Below, piece by piece: positions 17,327 to 26,676 of a DNA stretch of 64,000 nucleotides; the first letter of the stretch is position 1, and each line of letters opens with the position of its first letter. Made by a program: the position numbers and the translations under genes. The notes beneath the pieces were generated by a model. It saw only the letters and a program-made list of their open reading frames with translations, searched no databases and had not been told where the DNA came from. The stretch is from JAXGTO01 sp040774885 (GTDB taxonomy: Bacteria > Actinomycetota > Coriobacteriia > Coriobacteriales > Eggerthellaceae), in NCBI GenBank assembly GCA_040774885.1, contig JAXGTO010000006.1, positions 1-64,000 on the forward strand, in the 5' to 3' direction.

Positions 17327-19126
17327 ATGGCCATAGTCGACTTCGAAAACGTAGGGTTCAGCTACGACGGCAGTTCCTTTGTGCTGGATGGCATCGATCT
17401 GCGCATCGAGCAAGGGGAATTCCTGTGCATACTGGGCGGCAACGGTTCGGGCAAGTCGACTTTGGCCAAGCACATCAACGCGCTGCTGGTGCCCGACGCC
17501 GGACGCGTAGAGGTTCTGGGCCGCAGCACCGCCGATGATTCGGCAACGTATTTCATCCGCAGCAACGCCGGCATGGTGTTTCAAAACCCCGACGACCAGC
17601 TGGTGGCCAGCTTGATCGAAAACGACGTGGCCTTCGGCCCGGAAAACCTGGGTGTGCCCGCCGACGAGTTGCGCCGACGCGTCACCGAGTCGTTGGCCCA
17701 GGTGGGCCTGCAGGGGTTCGAGCGCAAGGAGACCACCGCGTTGTCGGGCGGGCAAAAACAGCGCGTGGCCATAGCCGGCGTGCTGGCCATGCAACCGCAG
17801 ATCCTCATCTTGGACGAAGCGAGCGCCATGTTGGATCCGCGCGGGCGCAAAGGGCTGCTTCGTGTGGCCCACGAGCTCAATGATGCGGGCATGACCGTGG
17901 TCATGATCACGCATTTCATGGAAGAGGCGGCGCAAGCCGACCGCGTGGCGGTGCTCGACGGCGGAACGGTGGCCCTGCAGGGCACGCCCGAAACCGTGCT
18001 CACCGATGTGGCCCACTTGGAATCGCTGGCCTTGGACGTGCCCTTCGCCGCAAAGATGAGCCGGCTTCTGCAGGCGCGCGGCATGGATGTTCCCACCGAA
18101 GTGGACGAAGCGGCGCTGCTCGACGACATCGCGGCCTGCCACCCCAGCGTGCATGAAAACGCTATCGAGCCCGCTGCCGCCCCGGCGATGAGCGACGATC
18201 CGCTCATCGAATTCGATGATGTCTGGTACACCTACGATGCCGGCAGCGAAGTGAAGAAGCGCAAACGCAAGCAGCGTGGCGCCGACGCCCCCGCCGCTGA
18301 TTGGGGCAACCGCCCCGATTCCTTCTGGGCGCTGCAGAGCATCGACTTCACCTTGCGTCGCGGGGAATTTTTGGGCGTGGCCGGGCATACGGGCAGCGGC
18401 AAATCGACGCTGATCCAGCATATGAACGGCTTGATGCACCCCACCCGCGGGCGCGTGCTTGTAAACGGCGTGGACATCTGCGGCAAGGCGGAAGCGTCCG
18501 CCGCGCGCGAAGACGTGGGGCTGGTGTTCCAGTACCCCGAAAACCAGCTGTTCGCCGCCACCGTGTTCGACGACGTGGCCTTCGGTCCCCGCAACCAGGG
18601 GCACGCCGCCGAAGCAGTGAGAACCCGCGTTGAAGAAGCGCTGCGCCAGGTGGAAATGGACCCCGACGAGATTTCCGAAACGAGTCCCTTCGAGCTTTCG
18701 GGCGGGCAGCAGCGACGCGTCGCCTTTGCCGGCGTGCTGGCCATGCGGCCCACCACGCTCATCCTGGACGAGCCGGTGGCCGGGCTCGACCCGGAAGCAC
18801 GCGAGGATTTTTTGCAACTCATAGCGCACCTGCACGACCGGGACGGCCTTACCGTGGTGATGGTTTCGCATAGCATGGACGATTTGGCGCGCTTGAGCGA
18901 CCGCGTGCTGGTGCTCAACATGGGACGGCTGTTCGCGCTGGACACCCCTGAAGCGGTATTCGCCGATGCCGGAAAACTGGATGCCATCGGCTTGGGCGCT
19001 CCGGCTGCGCAACGGCTGGCCGACGGCCTGCGTGCCAGCGGAGTGCCACTGCCCCGCATGCTCTACGACGAACAGCGGCTGGCCGATGCGCTGGCCGGGC
19101 GCGCCTTGGAGGCCAGCCATGCCTGA
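17327..19126 (+). CDS. Fused ECF transporter ATPases (EcfA-EcfA')
   Basis: A single 599-aa protein holding both ATPases of an ECF transporter. The first domain has Walker A GGNGSGKSTL, signature LSGGQKQRVAIAG and Walker B ILILDEASAM. A charged linker near residues 275-325 with KKRKRKQRG follows. The second domain has Walker A GHTGSGKSTL, signature LSGGQQRRVAFAG and Walker B TLILDEPVAG. The pair powers riboflavin uptake with RibU and EcfT. The start at 17327 uses the AGGAG at 17311; an ATG at 17300 has no ribosome site. The fusion guarantees a 1:1 ratio of the two ATPases. Spacing to the neighbours indicates one operon. Confidence 0.93.
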   Translation: MAIVDFENVGFSYDGSSFVLDGIDLRIEQGEFLCILGGNGSGKSTLAKHINALLVPDAGRVEVLGRSTADDSATYFIRSNAGMVFQNPDDQLVASLIENDVAFGPENLGVPADELRRRVTESLAQVGLQGFERKETTALSGGQKQRVAIAGVLAMQPQILILDEASAMLDPRGRKGLLRVAHELNDAGMTVVMITHFMEEAAQADRVAVLDGGTVALQGTPETVLTDVAHLESLALDVPFAAKMSRLLQARGMDVPTEVDEAALLDDIAACHPSVHENAIEPAAAPAMSDDPLIEFDDVWYTYDAGSEVKKRKRKQRGADAPAADWGNRPDSFWALQSIDFTLRRGEFLGVAGHTGSGKSTLIQHMNGLMHPTRGRVLVNGVDICGKAEASAAREDVGLVFQYPENQLFAATVFDDVAFGPRNQGHAAEAVRTRVEEALRQVEMDPDEISETSPFELSGGQQRRVAFAGVLAMRPTTLILDEPVAGLDPEAREDFLQLIAHLHDRDGLTVVMVSHSMDDLARLSDRVLVLNMGRLFALDTPEAVFADAGKLDAIGLGAPAAQRLADGLRASGVPLPRMLYDEQRLADALAGRALEASHA

Positions 19127-19925
19127 GGCGGCCTTATTCGGGCGCTACTGGGCGGCGGAAAGTCCGATCCATGCCTTGGACCCGCGTACCAAGCTGCTGG
19201 GGATGTTCGCCTTCATGGCCATCGTGTTTTGCGCGCAGACCTTTGCGGGGCTGGGCGTCTGCGCCCTGTTCTGCGGCGCGTTCTTCGTTGCCGCGCAGAT
19301 TCCCCTGCACAAGGCGTTCAAATCCATCGCTCCCCTGCTTTTCATCGTGGTGATAACCGCGCTGCTCAACGTGTTCTGGGTGCAAGGCGGCACCGTGTAC
19401 GTGAGCTGGGGATGGCTGCAGATCAGCGAAACGGGCGTGCGCAATGCGGTGTTTCTTTCCTGCCGGCTGGTGCTGTTGTTGGGAATCGCAAGCCTGATGA
19501 CGCTCACCACCACCACGCTCGACACCACCGACGCGTTCGAACGGCTGCTGGCTCCGCTGCGGCGCGTGGGGTTCCCCGCCCATGAATTCGCCATGATCAT
19601 GGGCATCGCCTTGCGTTTCTTGCCCCAATTCATCACCGAGATCCAAACCATCTACCGCGCCCAACTTTCGCGCGGGGCCAACCTTTCCACCAGCCCGATA
19701 AAAGGCGGGGTCCGCATGCTCACCAGCCTATTGGTGCCATTGTTCACCAGCGCGTTTCGCCATGCCGAGACGCTGAGTTCGGGCATGGAGGCACGCTGCT
19801 ACCACGGCGAGGAGGGCCGCACGCATTTGAACCCCCTGCGCTTCGGGCGCGGCGACATCTGGGCCGTTCCCGTGCTGGCCGTTTGCCTGGCGGGAGTGCT
19901 GGCTCTCAACTTCGTGGGCATTTAA
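19119..19925 (+). CDS. ecfT: ECF transporter transmembrane component EcfT
   Basis: Membrane coupling protein of 268 aa that joins the ATPases to the S component. It has the family's opening SPIHALDPRTKLLG, several hydrophobic segments, and the cytoplasmic coupling helices with the short Ala-Arg-Gly motif (AQLSRGANLS) followed by HAETLSSGMEARCYHG. The start overlaps the ecfAA' stop by 8 bp, so the genes are coupled. A gap of 42 bp to the next gene and the same strand suggest that the flavin-related enzyme downstream may be in the same transcript. Confidence 0.92.
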   Translation: MPEAALFGRYWAAESPIHALDPRTKLLGMFAFMAIVFCAQTFAGLGVCALFCGAFFVAAQIPLHKAFKSIAPLLFIVVITALLNVFWVQGGTVYVSWGWLQISETGVRNAVFLSCRLVLLLGIASLMTLTTTTLDTTDAFERLLAPLRRVGFPAHEFAMIMGIALRFLPQFITEIQTIYRAQLSRGANLSTSPIKGGVRMLTSLLVPLFTSAFRHAETLSSGMEARCYHGEEGRTHLNPLRFGRGDIWAVPVLAVCLAGVLALNFVGI

Positions 19926-19967
19926 CCGCCCGCACCCCTCCCCCTTCAAAGACCGAAAGGACTCTTT

Positions 19968-20393
19968 ATGAAGCAAGAAGCCGTCGATTATCTGGTAGAC
20001 ATCTATTGCTGGTATCTGGCAACCGCCGAAGGCGACCAGCCGCACGTGCGCCCCTTCAGCTTCGTCGACATCGACGGCGAAGGAAAAGATGCGCGCATCG
20101 TGTTTTGCACCGCCACGCCCAAAGATGTGTACGTGCAGCTGAAGGCCAACCCGCGCTTCGAGATAAGCGGATGGAAGCCCGGCGAAGGCTGGATCGTCAT
20201 AACGGGCCGTGCCGGCATGGACCGCGTTGTAAGCCCGCGCGTGCGGCAGGCGGGCTATGAGCACCTGTGCGGTTTGGGGGAAAGCTACGATGGGCCCGAT
20301 GACGCGCGCTTGACTTTTTTCAGCCTGGAAGACGGGGTCGCGCATTTCGACGATATCGATGGGAACACGCGCGCCATCGGCTTGGACGACTGA
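19968..20393 (+). CDS. Pyridoxamine 5'-phosphate oxidase-family protein (probable flavin binder)
   Basis: A 141-aa protein of the split-barrel FMN-binding family. It shows the typical order of an N-terminal helix (VDYLVDIYCWYLAT), the strand with QPHVRPF, then IVFCTATPKDVYVQLKANPRFE and WIVITGRAG. Such short members bind FMN or F420-like flavins and act as reductases or oxidases of unknown substrate; a role in vitamin B6 metabolism should not be assumed. Placement directly after riboflavin-uptake genes fits flavin use. AAAGGA stands 7 bp before the start. It is followed by a strong terminator. Confidence 0.78.
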   Translation: MKQEAVDYLVDIYCWYLATAEGDQPHVRPFSFVDIDGEGKDARIVFCTATPKDVYVQLKANPRFEISGWKPGEGWIVITGRAGMDRVVSPRVRQAGYEHLCGLGESYDGPDDARLTFFSLEDGVAHFDDIDGNTRAIGLDD

Positions 20394-20408
20394 TCCGCCG
20401 CAGATTCT

Positions 20409-20458
20409 CGCGAAAAAGCGGGCCCGAGTTCTCTTGAGCCCGGGCCCGCTTTTTCGCG
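20409..20458. terminator. Strong bidirectional terminator
   Basis: An 18-bp perfect inverted repeat (CGCGAAAAAGCGGGCCCG at 20409-20426 and its complement at 20441-20458) with a 14-base loop. A-rich and T-rich ends lie within the stem on both sides, so it serves both the plus-strand riboflavin operon and the minus-strand nitroreductase gene. Confidence 0.88.
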
Positions 20459-20471
20459 CTGAAGATGAACG

Positions 20472-21011
20472 CTAGCGCACGTCCATGATTTCGCTCAATT
20501 CGGGACGCGGCTTGCGGTCGGGTTGTTCGGCGCGCCACCCCAGGGCGATCACCGGGCCCACGGCTTCGGTGGCGGGGATGTCGAAGAACACCCGAAGCGC
20601 GTCTTCATCGCGGGCGCCCATGACCAGCGAATCGATTTGCTCGTCGGCGGCCGCCAGCATCAGGTTCTCGTTTTGCAAGCCCATGTCGTACCAGCCCCAA
20701 CCCTGTCCGCCTTCATTGGTGGGCTTGCCGGAATCGGTGAACCCCACCTTGTTTTTGACGAACGAGCACACCACGAACGCCGATGCATCCTGCGTGCTTC
20801 TCTGGTTGAATTCGGGAAGGCAGGTTTCGCGCACCTGCGCCACGGCCTCGGGGCTCATGGCCACGTGGTAGCGCGGCACCTGGTAGTTGCGCCACGACGG
20901 CGCCTTCTGCGCCGCGGCCACGATGCGCTCGATTTGATCGCGCGACACCTGGCGATTCTCTTGGAAGCTTCGCACGCTCTGCCGATAATCGATTGCTTCA
21001 TTCAGTGTCAT
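20472..21011 (-). CDS. Nitroreductase-family flavoprotein
   Basis: A 179-aa FMN-binding oxidoreductase. The N terminus MTLNEAIDYRQSVRSFQ is the family's phosphate-binding arginine motif, with RQSVRSF in place of RRSxRxF. QKAPSWRNYQ marks the FMN-facing loop, and GWYDMGLQNENLMLAAADE and PVIALGWRAEQ the dimer core. Family members reduce nitro compounds, quinones or flavins using NAD(P)H; the substrate here is unknown. The gene stands alone between two terminators. Confidence 0.88.
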   Translation of the reverse strand: MTLNEAIDYRQSVRSFQENRQVSRDQIERIVAAAQKAPSWRNYQVPRYHVAMSPEAVAQVRETCLPEFNQRSTQDASAFVVCSFVKNKVGFTDSGKPTNEGGQGWGWYDMGLQNENLMLAAADEQIDSLVMGARDEDALRVFFDIPATEAVGPVIALGWRAEQPDRKPRPELSEIMDVR

Positions 21012-21112
21012 GGAATTCCCCTTTCATCGCTGTTTCGCCCTCGATTATAGGCATCGACGGGCAAACGCAGCTCAAAACGTATCCATGCCGACACAATGGG
21101 ACGCACGGAATG

Positions 21113-21141
21113 AAAAAGGGGACGGCCCGCAAGCCGTCCCC
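21113..21141 (-). terminator. Terminator of the rhamnose operon
   Basis: On the minus strand GGGGACGGC and GCCGTCCCC form a 9-bp stem with a short loop, followed by TTTTTC. It lies 27 bp after the MFS transporter stop. Confidence 0.85.
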
Positions 21142-21167
21142 ATGGAACTTGTTGAAACTTCCTTGGA

Positions 21168-22523
21168 TCAGATGCTGTCGCCGTAGCGCTCGCGGGTGAT
21201 CTCATCCAGGCTGCGGCCCTGCGTCTTGGGGCAGCCGATGACGCCCACCACCAAGCTGATCACCAAGAACACGCACATAATGATGCCGGCAGTGACGAAG
21301 CCCGATGGGGTGTCCACGCCCAACCCGGCAACAGCTACCAGACTCCAGATGCCCAAAACGCCGCGGACCAGGAAGAACATGATGCCCTGCACGCCGCCGC
21401 GATACTGCGTGGGGAACAACTCGGTGCCCCACAACGCGTAGAAGCACTGGGCGGAAAAGCCTGCGGAAACGCCCCAGCACGCCACGAACACCCACAGCAG
21501 CCAACCGTACGAAGAAGCCGTGCCCGCCTGGAGCTGCGTGCCGAAGAACACCATGACCACCCAGGCGACCAAAGCCAAAGCGGCCGATACGCCGAACAAC
21601 GTGCGGTGCGGCACCTTGTCGCCCAGTTTGCTGAAGATAACGAGGCTGGCAACGGCGGTGAGCACCCACATGGCGGTTTGCAGCAAGCTGATGGTGGTGT
21701 CATCCAGATTGCCGGCTGCTGCGTACATGTAAGGCAGGAACTGGCCCATGGTGCCGGCGACCAGGTTCCAGGTAAGGTACACGGCCACCAGGAAGATCAT
21801 GGTCTTCACGTTGATGGAGTTCTTGAGCGCCCGTGCCATCATGGCGCCGAAGCCCTCTTGCGGAGCGTCGGCTCTTTTCTCGGTCCAGTCGGTGGATTCC
21901 TGCAGCTGGCGCTGGAGGTTCCATGCAATCAAAGCCACGATGAACAAGATGAGGAACAAGATGCGCATGCCCAGCAATCCGTCGAAGGGACCATAGGTGC
22001 CGGCCGGCATGAGCGTGGTGCCGTCCGCCGCGAACGTGGGGCAGACGATGCTCAGGATGAGCGCCAGCACGAAGATGATGGCCGGCCCCATGGACCAGGC
22101 GAACTGGCTGATGCCGATGTTTTGGGCTCGACGCTCATCGCCCGACATCTCGGAGATGTAGCTCCACGAAGCGGGAACGCCGGCGCCGACGGCCAAGCCG
22201 GAGAGAACGATGCCCACGATGAGCATGGGCAGGTTCATGGAAATCATGACCAGGAATACGCCCAGAGCATAGACCAGCAGATTGTAGGTATAGATGAATT
22301 TGCGTCCGAACTTGTCGGTGAGGAACCCGCCGATAAGCGCGCCAACGGCTGCACCGAAGGCGTTTGCGCCGATGGCGCCCAAGATGGCCACCCACGTGCT
22401 GCTGAACCCGAACGCCACCGACCAAGCGGTGAGCGCGGTGGACGAGGCCACGATGCAGCCTGAATCCAGGAAATTGGTAAGGGAAACCGCGATGGTCCCC
22501 TTCTTTTCTTTCGATAACGCCAT
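21168..22523 (-). CDS. MFS sugar transporter, probable L-rhamnose permease
   Basis: Major facilitator protein of 451 aa with about 12 hydrophobic segments. The first cytoplasmic loop has GGFLTDKFGRKFIY, the sugar-porter form of the MFS loop motif. The C-terminal tail ends in PKTQGRSLDEI, close to the PETKGRxLEE signature of the sugar-porter subgroup. Being the last gene of a rhamnose degradation operon, it most likely imports L-rhamnose, in place of the RhaT type of enteric bacteria. A 150-bp gap holding a long imperfect hairpin separates it from rhaM, which may set its level apart from the enzymes. Confidence 0.8.
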   Translation of the reverse strand: MALSKEKKGTIAVSLTNFLDSGCIVASSTALTAWSVAFGFSSTWVAILGAIGANAFGAAVGALIGGFLTDKFGRKFIYTYNLLVYALGVFLVMISMNLPMLIVGIVLSGLAVGAGVPASWSYISEMSGDERRAQNIGISQFAWSMGPAIIFVLALILSIVCPTFAADGTTLMPAGTYGPFDGLLGMRILFLILFIVALIAWNLQRQLQESTDWTEKRADAPQEGFGAMMARALKNSINVKTMIFLVAVYLTWNLVAGTMGQFLPYMYAAAGNLDDTTISLLQTAMWVLTAVASLVIFSKLGDKVPHRTLFGVSAALALVAWVVMVFFGTQLQAGTASSYGWLLWVFVACWGVSAGFSAQCFYALWGTELFPTQYRGGVQGIMFFLVRGVLGIWSLVAVAGLGVDTPSGFVTAGIIMCVFLVISLVVGVIGCPKTQGRSLDEITRERYGDSI

Positions 22524-22576
22524 GAAACGCTTCTTTCTCTTATCGCGATTGATTTGAAAACCCGCATCCCGACATG

Positions 22577-22681
22577 CCGGGCGCGTCAGGTGCGCCAGGT
22601 GGCCGCTGGCTTGAGAGCGCCGCGTATTTCAATACGCAAGCGAACAAACGGCGGCCAGATGGCGTGCCTGACGTGTCCGGG
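22577..22681 (-). repeat. Long imperfect inverted repeat between rhaM and the transporter gene
   Basis: Outer arms CGTCAGG (22584-22590) and CCTGACG (22667-22673), middle arms TGGCCGC (22600-22606) and GCGGCCA (22651-22657), and a central stem GCGTATT/AATACGC (22622-22637) nest into one hairpin of about 100 bases. There is no T-run, so it resembles an intercistronic processing or stabilising structure more than a terminator. Confidence 0.55.
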
Positions 22682-23023
22682 TCAGTCCAAGTGGAAGGCG
22701 CAGGGCAGATCCGTGCATACGGGACTGTTGTCCGGATTGGTCTCCATGACGCCGGCCATGAAATCCCACCACTTGCGGTTGATGGCGGTATCGGCGCTTT
22801 TGTCGTAAGTCTCCGGATCATCCACTTCGATGTAGCCGAACAAGATATTGGTTTCCTCGTCGATGAAGATGCTGTAGTTGTGCCCGCCGTATTCGTGGAT
22901 CATGTCGCGCATCTCGGGCCACAATTCGTTATGGCGCTTCTCGTATTCGGCGGCGAATCCGGGGTACAGCTTCATTTTGAAGCCCTTGACGGTACGCCCC
23001 TCGCCGGTTTTCCGAACGGTCAT
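22682..23023 (-). CDS. rhaM: L-rhamnose mutarotase
   Basis: A 113-aa cytoplasmic enzyme that interconverts the alpha and beta anomers of L-rhamnose. Family features are an early FKMKLYPGFAAEYEKRHNELWPEM (active-site His in KRHNELWPEM), a central HNYSIFID segment and the end with WWDFMAGVMETN. The start at 23023 is preceded by AAGGAAG. It lies 19 bp after rhaD in the rhamnose operon, which confirms the assignment over other ferredoxin-like dimeric proteins. Confidence 0.93.
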   Translation of the reverse strand: MTVRKTGEGRTVKGFKMKLYPGFAAEYEKRHNELWPEMRDMIHEYGGHNYSIFIDEETNILFGYIEVDDPETYDKSADTAINRKWWDFMAGVMETNPDNSPVCTDLPCAFHLD

Positions 23024-23042
23024 GCTATCGCTTCCTTTTTTC

Positions 23043-23882
23043 TCAATCGACGAAATTCTTGTTGATATCCACGCCGAAGGCATCGCAGACCGCACGCAAC
23101 TCATCGTCTGAAATGAGATACGGCGGCTCGGCACCTCCATTGGCGCAGCGGGCGGACAAATAGAGCCCGGCGGATTTTTCGATGGTGTCCATCAGGCCGA
23201 ATGCCTCATCGAAAGTGGCGGCGCTGCAGAACAGGCCATGTTGGGTCCACACCACGGCGGAGAATTCCTTCATCAACGCACCGGTGGCCTGGGCGATGTC
23301 GGTGCCTCCTGGAACCATCCAGGGCACCACGCCGACGCCTTCGGGGAAGATGACCACGCATTCGGTCATGCTCTTCCACAGAATGCGGCTGTAGGTGCGG
23401 GCATCGGGTTCGATGAGCGTGGAAAGCGCGATGATGTTGGGGCAATGGGCGTGGTAGATCACTCGGTTGGCTCCATCGGTGGCCTCCATGCGCACGCTGT
23501 GATTGAGCAGGTGCGTGGGCAGCTCGCTGGTGGGAACGCCGCCGTTGTACAGACCCCACACCTTGCGGTAGGCATCGCCGGCCTGGTTGATCTCGATGAT
23601 GCCGATGGAATCGTTGAGGTCGATTTCAACCTTGCGCAGGTACTTGCCGCTTCCGGTGACGATGAAAAACGCCCCCGCCAGATTTTCAAGGGTGATGCCC
23701 AAGGGCGTCCACTCGTGGTCGGGCTTGTCGATGTCGTCGAAATAGGCTTCGCACACCGCGATGTCCTCTTCGTCCATGCGGTAGCTGAGGTTGCCGCCGT
23801 TGCGCTCGTGCCAGCCCTTGTCCCATCCGTCTCCGCAAATCCGTTTGAAACGGCGCACGCAGTTCGATTGCTCGATGCTCAT
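23043..23882 (-). CDS. rhaD: Rhamnulose-1-phosphate aldolase
   Basis: Class II aldolase of 279 aa that splits L-rhamnulose 1-phosphate into dihydroxyacetone phosphate and L-lactaldehyde. The N-terminal GWHERNGGNLSYR is the phosphate-binding part. Zinc ligands are in VIYHAHCPN (HxH) and in VWTQHGLFCS. The length is close to that of E. coli RhaD (274 aa). It is the third enzyme gene after rhaB and rhaA. No fucose-type genes are near, supporting rhamnulose over fuculose as substrate. Confidence 0.94.
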   Translation of the reverse strand: MSIEQSNCVRRFKRICGDGWDKGWHERNGGNLSYRMDEEDIAVCEAYFDDIDKPDHEWTPLGITLENLAGAFFIVTGSGKYLRKVEIDLNDSIGIIEINQAGDAYRKVWGLYNGGVPTSELPTHLLNHSVRMEATDGANRVIYHAHCPNIIALSTLIEPDARTYSRILWKSMTECVVIFPEGVGVVPWMVPGGTDIAQATGALMKEFSAVVWTQHGLFCSAATFDEAFGLMDTIEKSAGLYLSARCANGGAEPPYLISDDELRAVCDAFGVDINKNFVD

Positions 23883-23924
23883 CGGTCATCTCCTTCGTAG
23901 TCGCGTCGATGCTCGCCGGGCGCC

Positions 23925-25178
23925 TCAGCGCTTGGAAAGCACCTTGTCTTCGTAGTCCTTCACCAAACCATAGCATTCACCGTCGACGGGCGCGCCCTGA
24001 CGACGGCAATATTCGTCCCACACCGCGCCAAAGGGCATGCTCTTGAACTGTTCGACCGTCATCAAACGCTGCGTGAAGTCGTAGGTATCCTGCATCTTCT
24101 TCAGGGCCTCATTGGGCTGGAGCAATGCGAACAGCAGGCTTTTCGACATGGCGCGCGTGCCGGTTACCCAGGCGCCCACGCGATTGATGGACGCATCGAA
24201 GAAGTCCAGACCGATGATCACCTTTTCCCACGCGCCGGGATTGCGGACGATCTCGGTTGCGATTTCTTTGATGGGGTCGTCGAAGAGCACTACGTGATCG
24301 CTGTCCCAACGCACCGGACGCGTGACGTGCAGCGGAATCCTGTCGAAGAACGGCAGCAGTGCCGAAATCTTGTCGGCCACGTTTTCGGTAGGATGGAAGT
24401 GGCCGGCATCCAGCAAGTCGTAGACGCCGGGATGCGTGGCGGCGTAGGCCAGATAGAATTCATTGCTGCCCACGGTGTAGCTTTCCAAGCCGATGCCGAA
24501 CACCTTGGATTCCACGCAGTCGATGACGTGCGGGCATTTTTCGGCGAAGATCTGATCCAAGCTGTCTTTCAGACGCAGCCGCGGCCCCAGTCGATCGGCC
24601 GGAACATCTTTGAGACCATCGGGAATCCAGACGTTGTCGAGCACCTGGTCATCGAGCTCCTGGCCGATGCGCTCGGCGATGCGACGGCATGCGATGCAAT
24701 GATCGATCCAGAACCGACGCGTTTCTTCATCGGGGCTGGCCAGGCTCATGTCATGGTTCATCTTGGGATGGCTGAACAACGTGGGGTTGAAATCGATGCC
24801 GTAGCCTTTTTCCTTGGCCCATTCAACCCAGGGCTCGAAGTGCTTGTACTCGATCTTGTCGCGATCGACCCAGGGGTTCTGGTCGGTGAACACGGCATAG
24901 CTGGCATGCAGATTGATGCGCTTCTTGCCGGGCACCATGCTCATTGATTTTTCGAAGTCGGCCTTGATCTGGTCGAACGTGGTGGCCTTTCCGGGGTAAT
25001 TGCCCGTGGTCTGGATGCCGCCGCTTGCGGCATTCTCCTTTGCATCGAGGCCGTTGACGTCGTCGCCTTGCCAGCAGTGGACGCTGATGGCCTTTTCGGC
25101 CAGCTTGTCCATCATGGCTTCGGTGTCGATGCCGCACGCCGCATAGGCGGCTTTGGCCTGGTTGTACATCTCGCTCAT
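23925..25178 (-). CDS. rhaA: L-rhamnose isomerase
   Basis: Converts L-rhamnose to L-rhamnulose. The 417-aa product is close to the 419-aa E. coli enzyme. Family landmarks are HCWQGDDVNGLD near the N terminus, GIDFNPTLFSHPKMNHDMSL, LDAGHFHPTENVADKI (metal ligands) and the final YCRRQGAPVDGECYGLVKDYE. The start at 25178 follows GAGGAGAGAAGC; a longer frame upstream has no ribosome site. It starts 10 bp after the rhaB stop. Confidence 0.96.
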   Translation of the reverse strand: MSEMYNQAKAAYAACGIDTEAMMDKLAEKAISVHCWQGDDVNGLDAKENAASGGIQTTGNYPGKATTFDQIKADFEKSMSMVPGKKRINLHASYAVFTDQNPWVDRDKIEYKHFEPWVEWAKEKGYGIDFNPTLFSHPKMNHDMSLASPDEETRRFWIDHCIACRRIAERIGQELDDQVLDNVWIPDGLKDVPADRLGPRLRLKDSLDQIFAEKCPHVIDCVESKVFGIGLESYTVGSNEFYLAYAATHPGVYDLLDAGHFHPTENVADKISALLPFFDRIPLHVTRPVRWDSDHVVLFDDPIKEIATEIVRNPGAWEKVIIGLDFFDASINRVGAWVTGTRAMSKSLLFALLQPNEALKKMQDTYDFTQRLMTVEQFKSMPFGAVWDEYCRRQGAPVDGECYGLVKDYEDKVLSKR

Positions 25179-25188
25179 GCTTCTCTCC

Positions 25189-26676
25189 TCACTTCTGTGG
25201 ATCGATACGCTGTATGTCGAACGAAGCCCGCACGGCATCGCGCGCCTGCTGCAGGTTTCGGAATTCTCCCGATTGGATGAACTGCACCATCAGATTGCCC
25301 AAGCTGGTCCCTTCAACGGGCCCGGCATAGACGGGAATGTCGCAGGCATCGGCGGTCATCTGGTTGAGATGGCGGTCTTGGCATCCGCCACCCACCACGT
25401 TGATGGACGTATAGGTGCGCCCGGAAAGGGCCGAAAGATCGGCGATGCTTTCGCGATAGCAGGATGCAAGGCTGTTGTAGACGCACTGCATGAGTTCGCC
25501 CGTCCCCTGCGGTTCGGGGCGCCCCATATCGCGGCAGGCGGCGGAAATCTCATCGATCATCGAGGCGGGAGCCAAGAAGCGATCATCGTTGACGTTGACC
25601 GACAGCGTGCAGTCCCCCGCTTGCTGCGCGGCCTCGATAAGATCGTCGAAGCCCACTTCGGGCTCGTCGGGCTTTCGAATGGCGTGGTCGGAGGCGCCCT
25701 TTCCTTCCACGTAATCCACGCCGTTGAGTTCGCGGCGGATGGACTGGATCATCCACAGCCCCATGATGTTTTTCAGGAAGCGATAGCGCTGCAGATAGCC
25801 GCCTTCGTTGGTGAAGTTCTGCAGCCGCGCGGCTTCGGAGGTGATGGGGCCTTCGTTTTCGACGCCCAGCAAACTCCACGTTCCGCTGGAAAGATAGACC
25901 GCATCTTCGTCGATGGCAGGCACGGCCAGATAGGCCGATCCGGTGTCATGGGTTGCCGGCAAAACGACTTCGGCGTCGAAGCCGACGCGCTGCACCACGG
26001 CAGGAGAAAACCGGCCGAGCACGGTTCCGGGCATCAGCGGCTTGGCGAACAGGCGGCTGGGAATGCCGCAGGCTTCGAGAATGCGAGCATCCCAATCGCA
26101 CGTGCGGGCGTTGAGCATGCCCGTGGTGGTGGCGTTGGTGTATTCGTTTGCAGCGATGCCGGTGAGCCGGAAATCGAGGTAGTCGGGGATCATCAGGAAC
26201 CGCGCGGCTTGATCGAGCTGCTCGGGATGCTCTTTGCGCAACGCCACCAACTGGAACACGGTGTTGAACGACTGGCGCTGGATCCCGGTGGCCCGATACA
26301 GATTCGAGGGGGAGATGATGCCGTCCACCTGCTGCGGAATACCCTGCGTACGCGCATCGCGATACGCGACGGCATCGCCCACCAAGGCGCCGGAATCGTC
26401 GATGAGGACGTAGTCGACGCCCCATGTGTCGATGCCCACCGTAGCGGGAACCATGCCGGCATCCTTGCAGACGCGCAACCCTTCGCAAATCCGATCGAAC
26501 AGCTCTTCGATCGGCCAGCAGTCATGGCCGCCGCGGCGCACCTGCGTGTTGTCGAAGCGGTAGAGCTCCTTCAATTCGATGCGGCCGTCTGGTACGACAT
26601 GTCCCATGACCAGCCGTCCGCTGGAAGCTCCGATGTCGATGGCCAAATGATAGACGGGCAAGTCCTTATCGGCCAT
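25189..26676 (-). CDS. rhaB: Rhamnulokinase
   Basis: FGGY-family sugar kinase of 495 aa that phosphorylates L-rhamnulose to the 1-phosphate. The N-terminal ATPase phosphate loop is IDIGASSGRLVMG. DTWGVDYVLID holds the catalytic aspartate region. LSSGTWSLLGVE and VVGGGCQDRHLNQM are the adenosine-binding segments. GGGGAG precedes the start. It overlaps the pyruvate kinase stop upstream by 11 bp, so it is translationally coupled to pyk, an arrangement not found in enteric rhamnose operons. Confidence 0.95.
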   Translation of the reverse strand: MADKDLPVYHLAIDIGASSGRLVMGHVVPDGRIELKELYRFDNTQVRRGGHDCWPIEELFDRICEGLRVCKDAGMVPATVGIDTWGVDYVLIDDSGALVGDAVAYRDARTQGIPQQVDGIISPSNLYRATGIQRQSFNTVFQLVALRKEHPEQLDQAARFLMIPDYLDFRLTGIAANEYTNATTTGMLNARTCDWDARILEACGIPSRLFAKPLMPGTVLGRFSPAVVQRVGFDAEVVLPATHDTGSAYLAVPAIDEDAVYLSSGTWSLLGVENEGPITSEAARLQNFTNEGGYLQRYRFLKNIMGLWMIQSIRRELNGVDYVEGKGASDHAIRKPDEPEVGFDDLIEAAQQAGDCTLSVNVNDDRFLAPASMIDEISAACRDMGRPEPQGTGELMQCVYNSLASCYRESIADLSALSGRTYTSINVVGGGCQDRHLNQMTADACDIPVYAGPVEGTSLGNLMVQFIQSGEFRNLQQARDAVRASFDIQRIDPQK

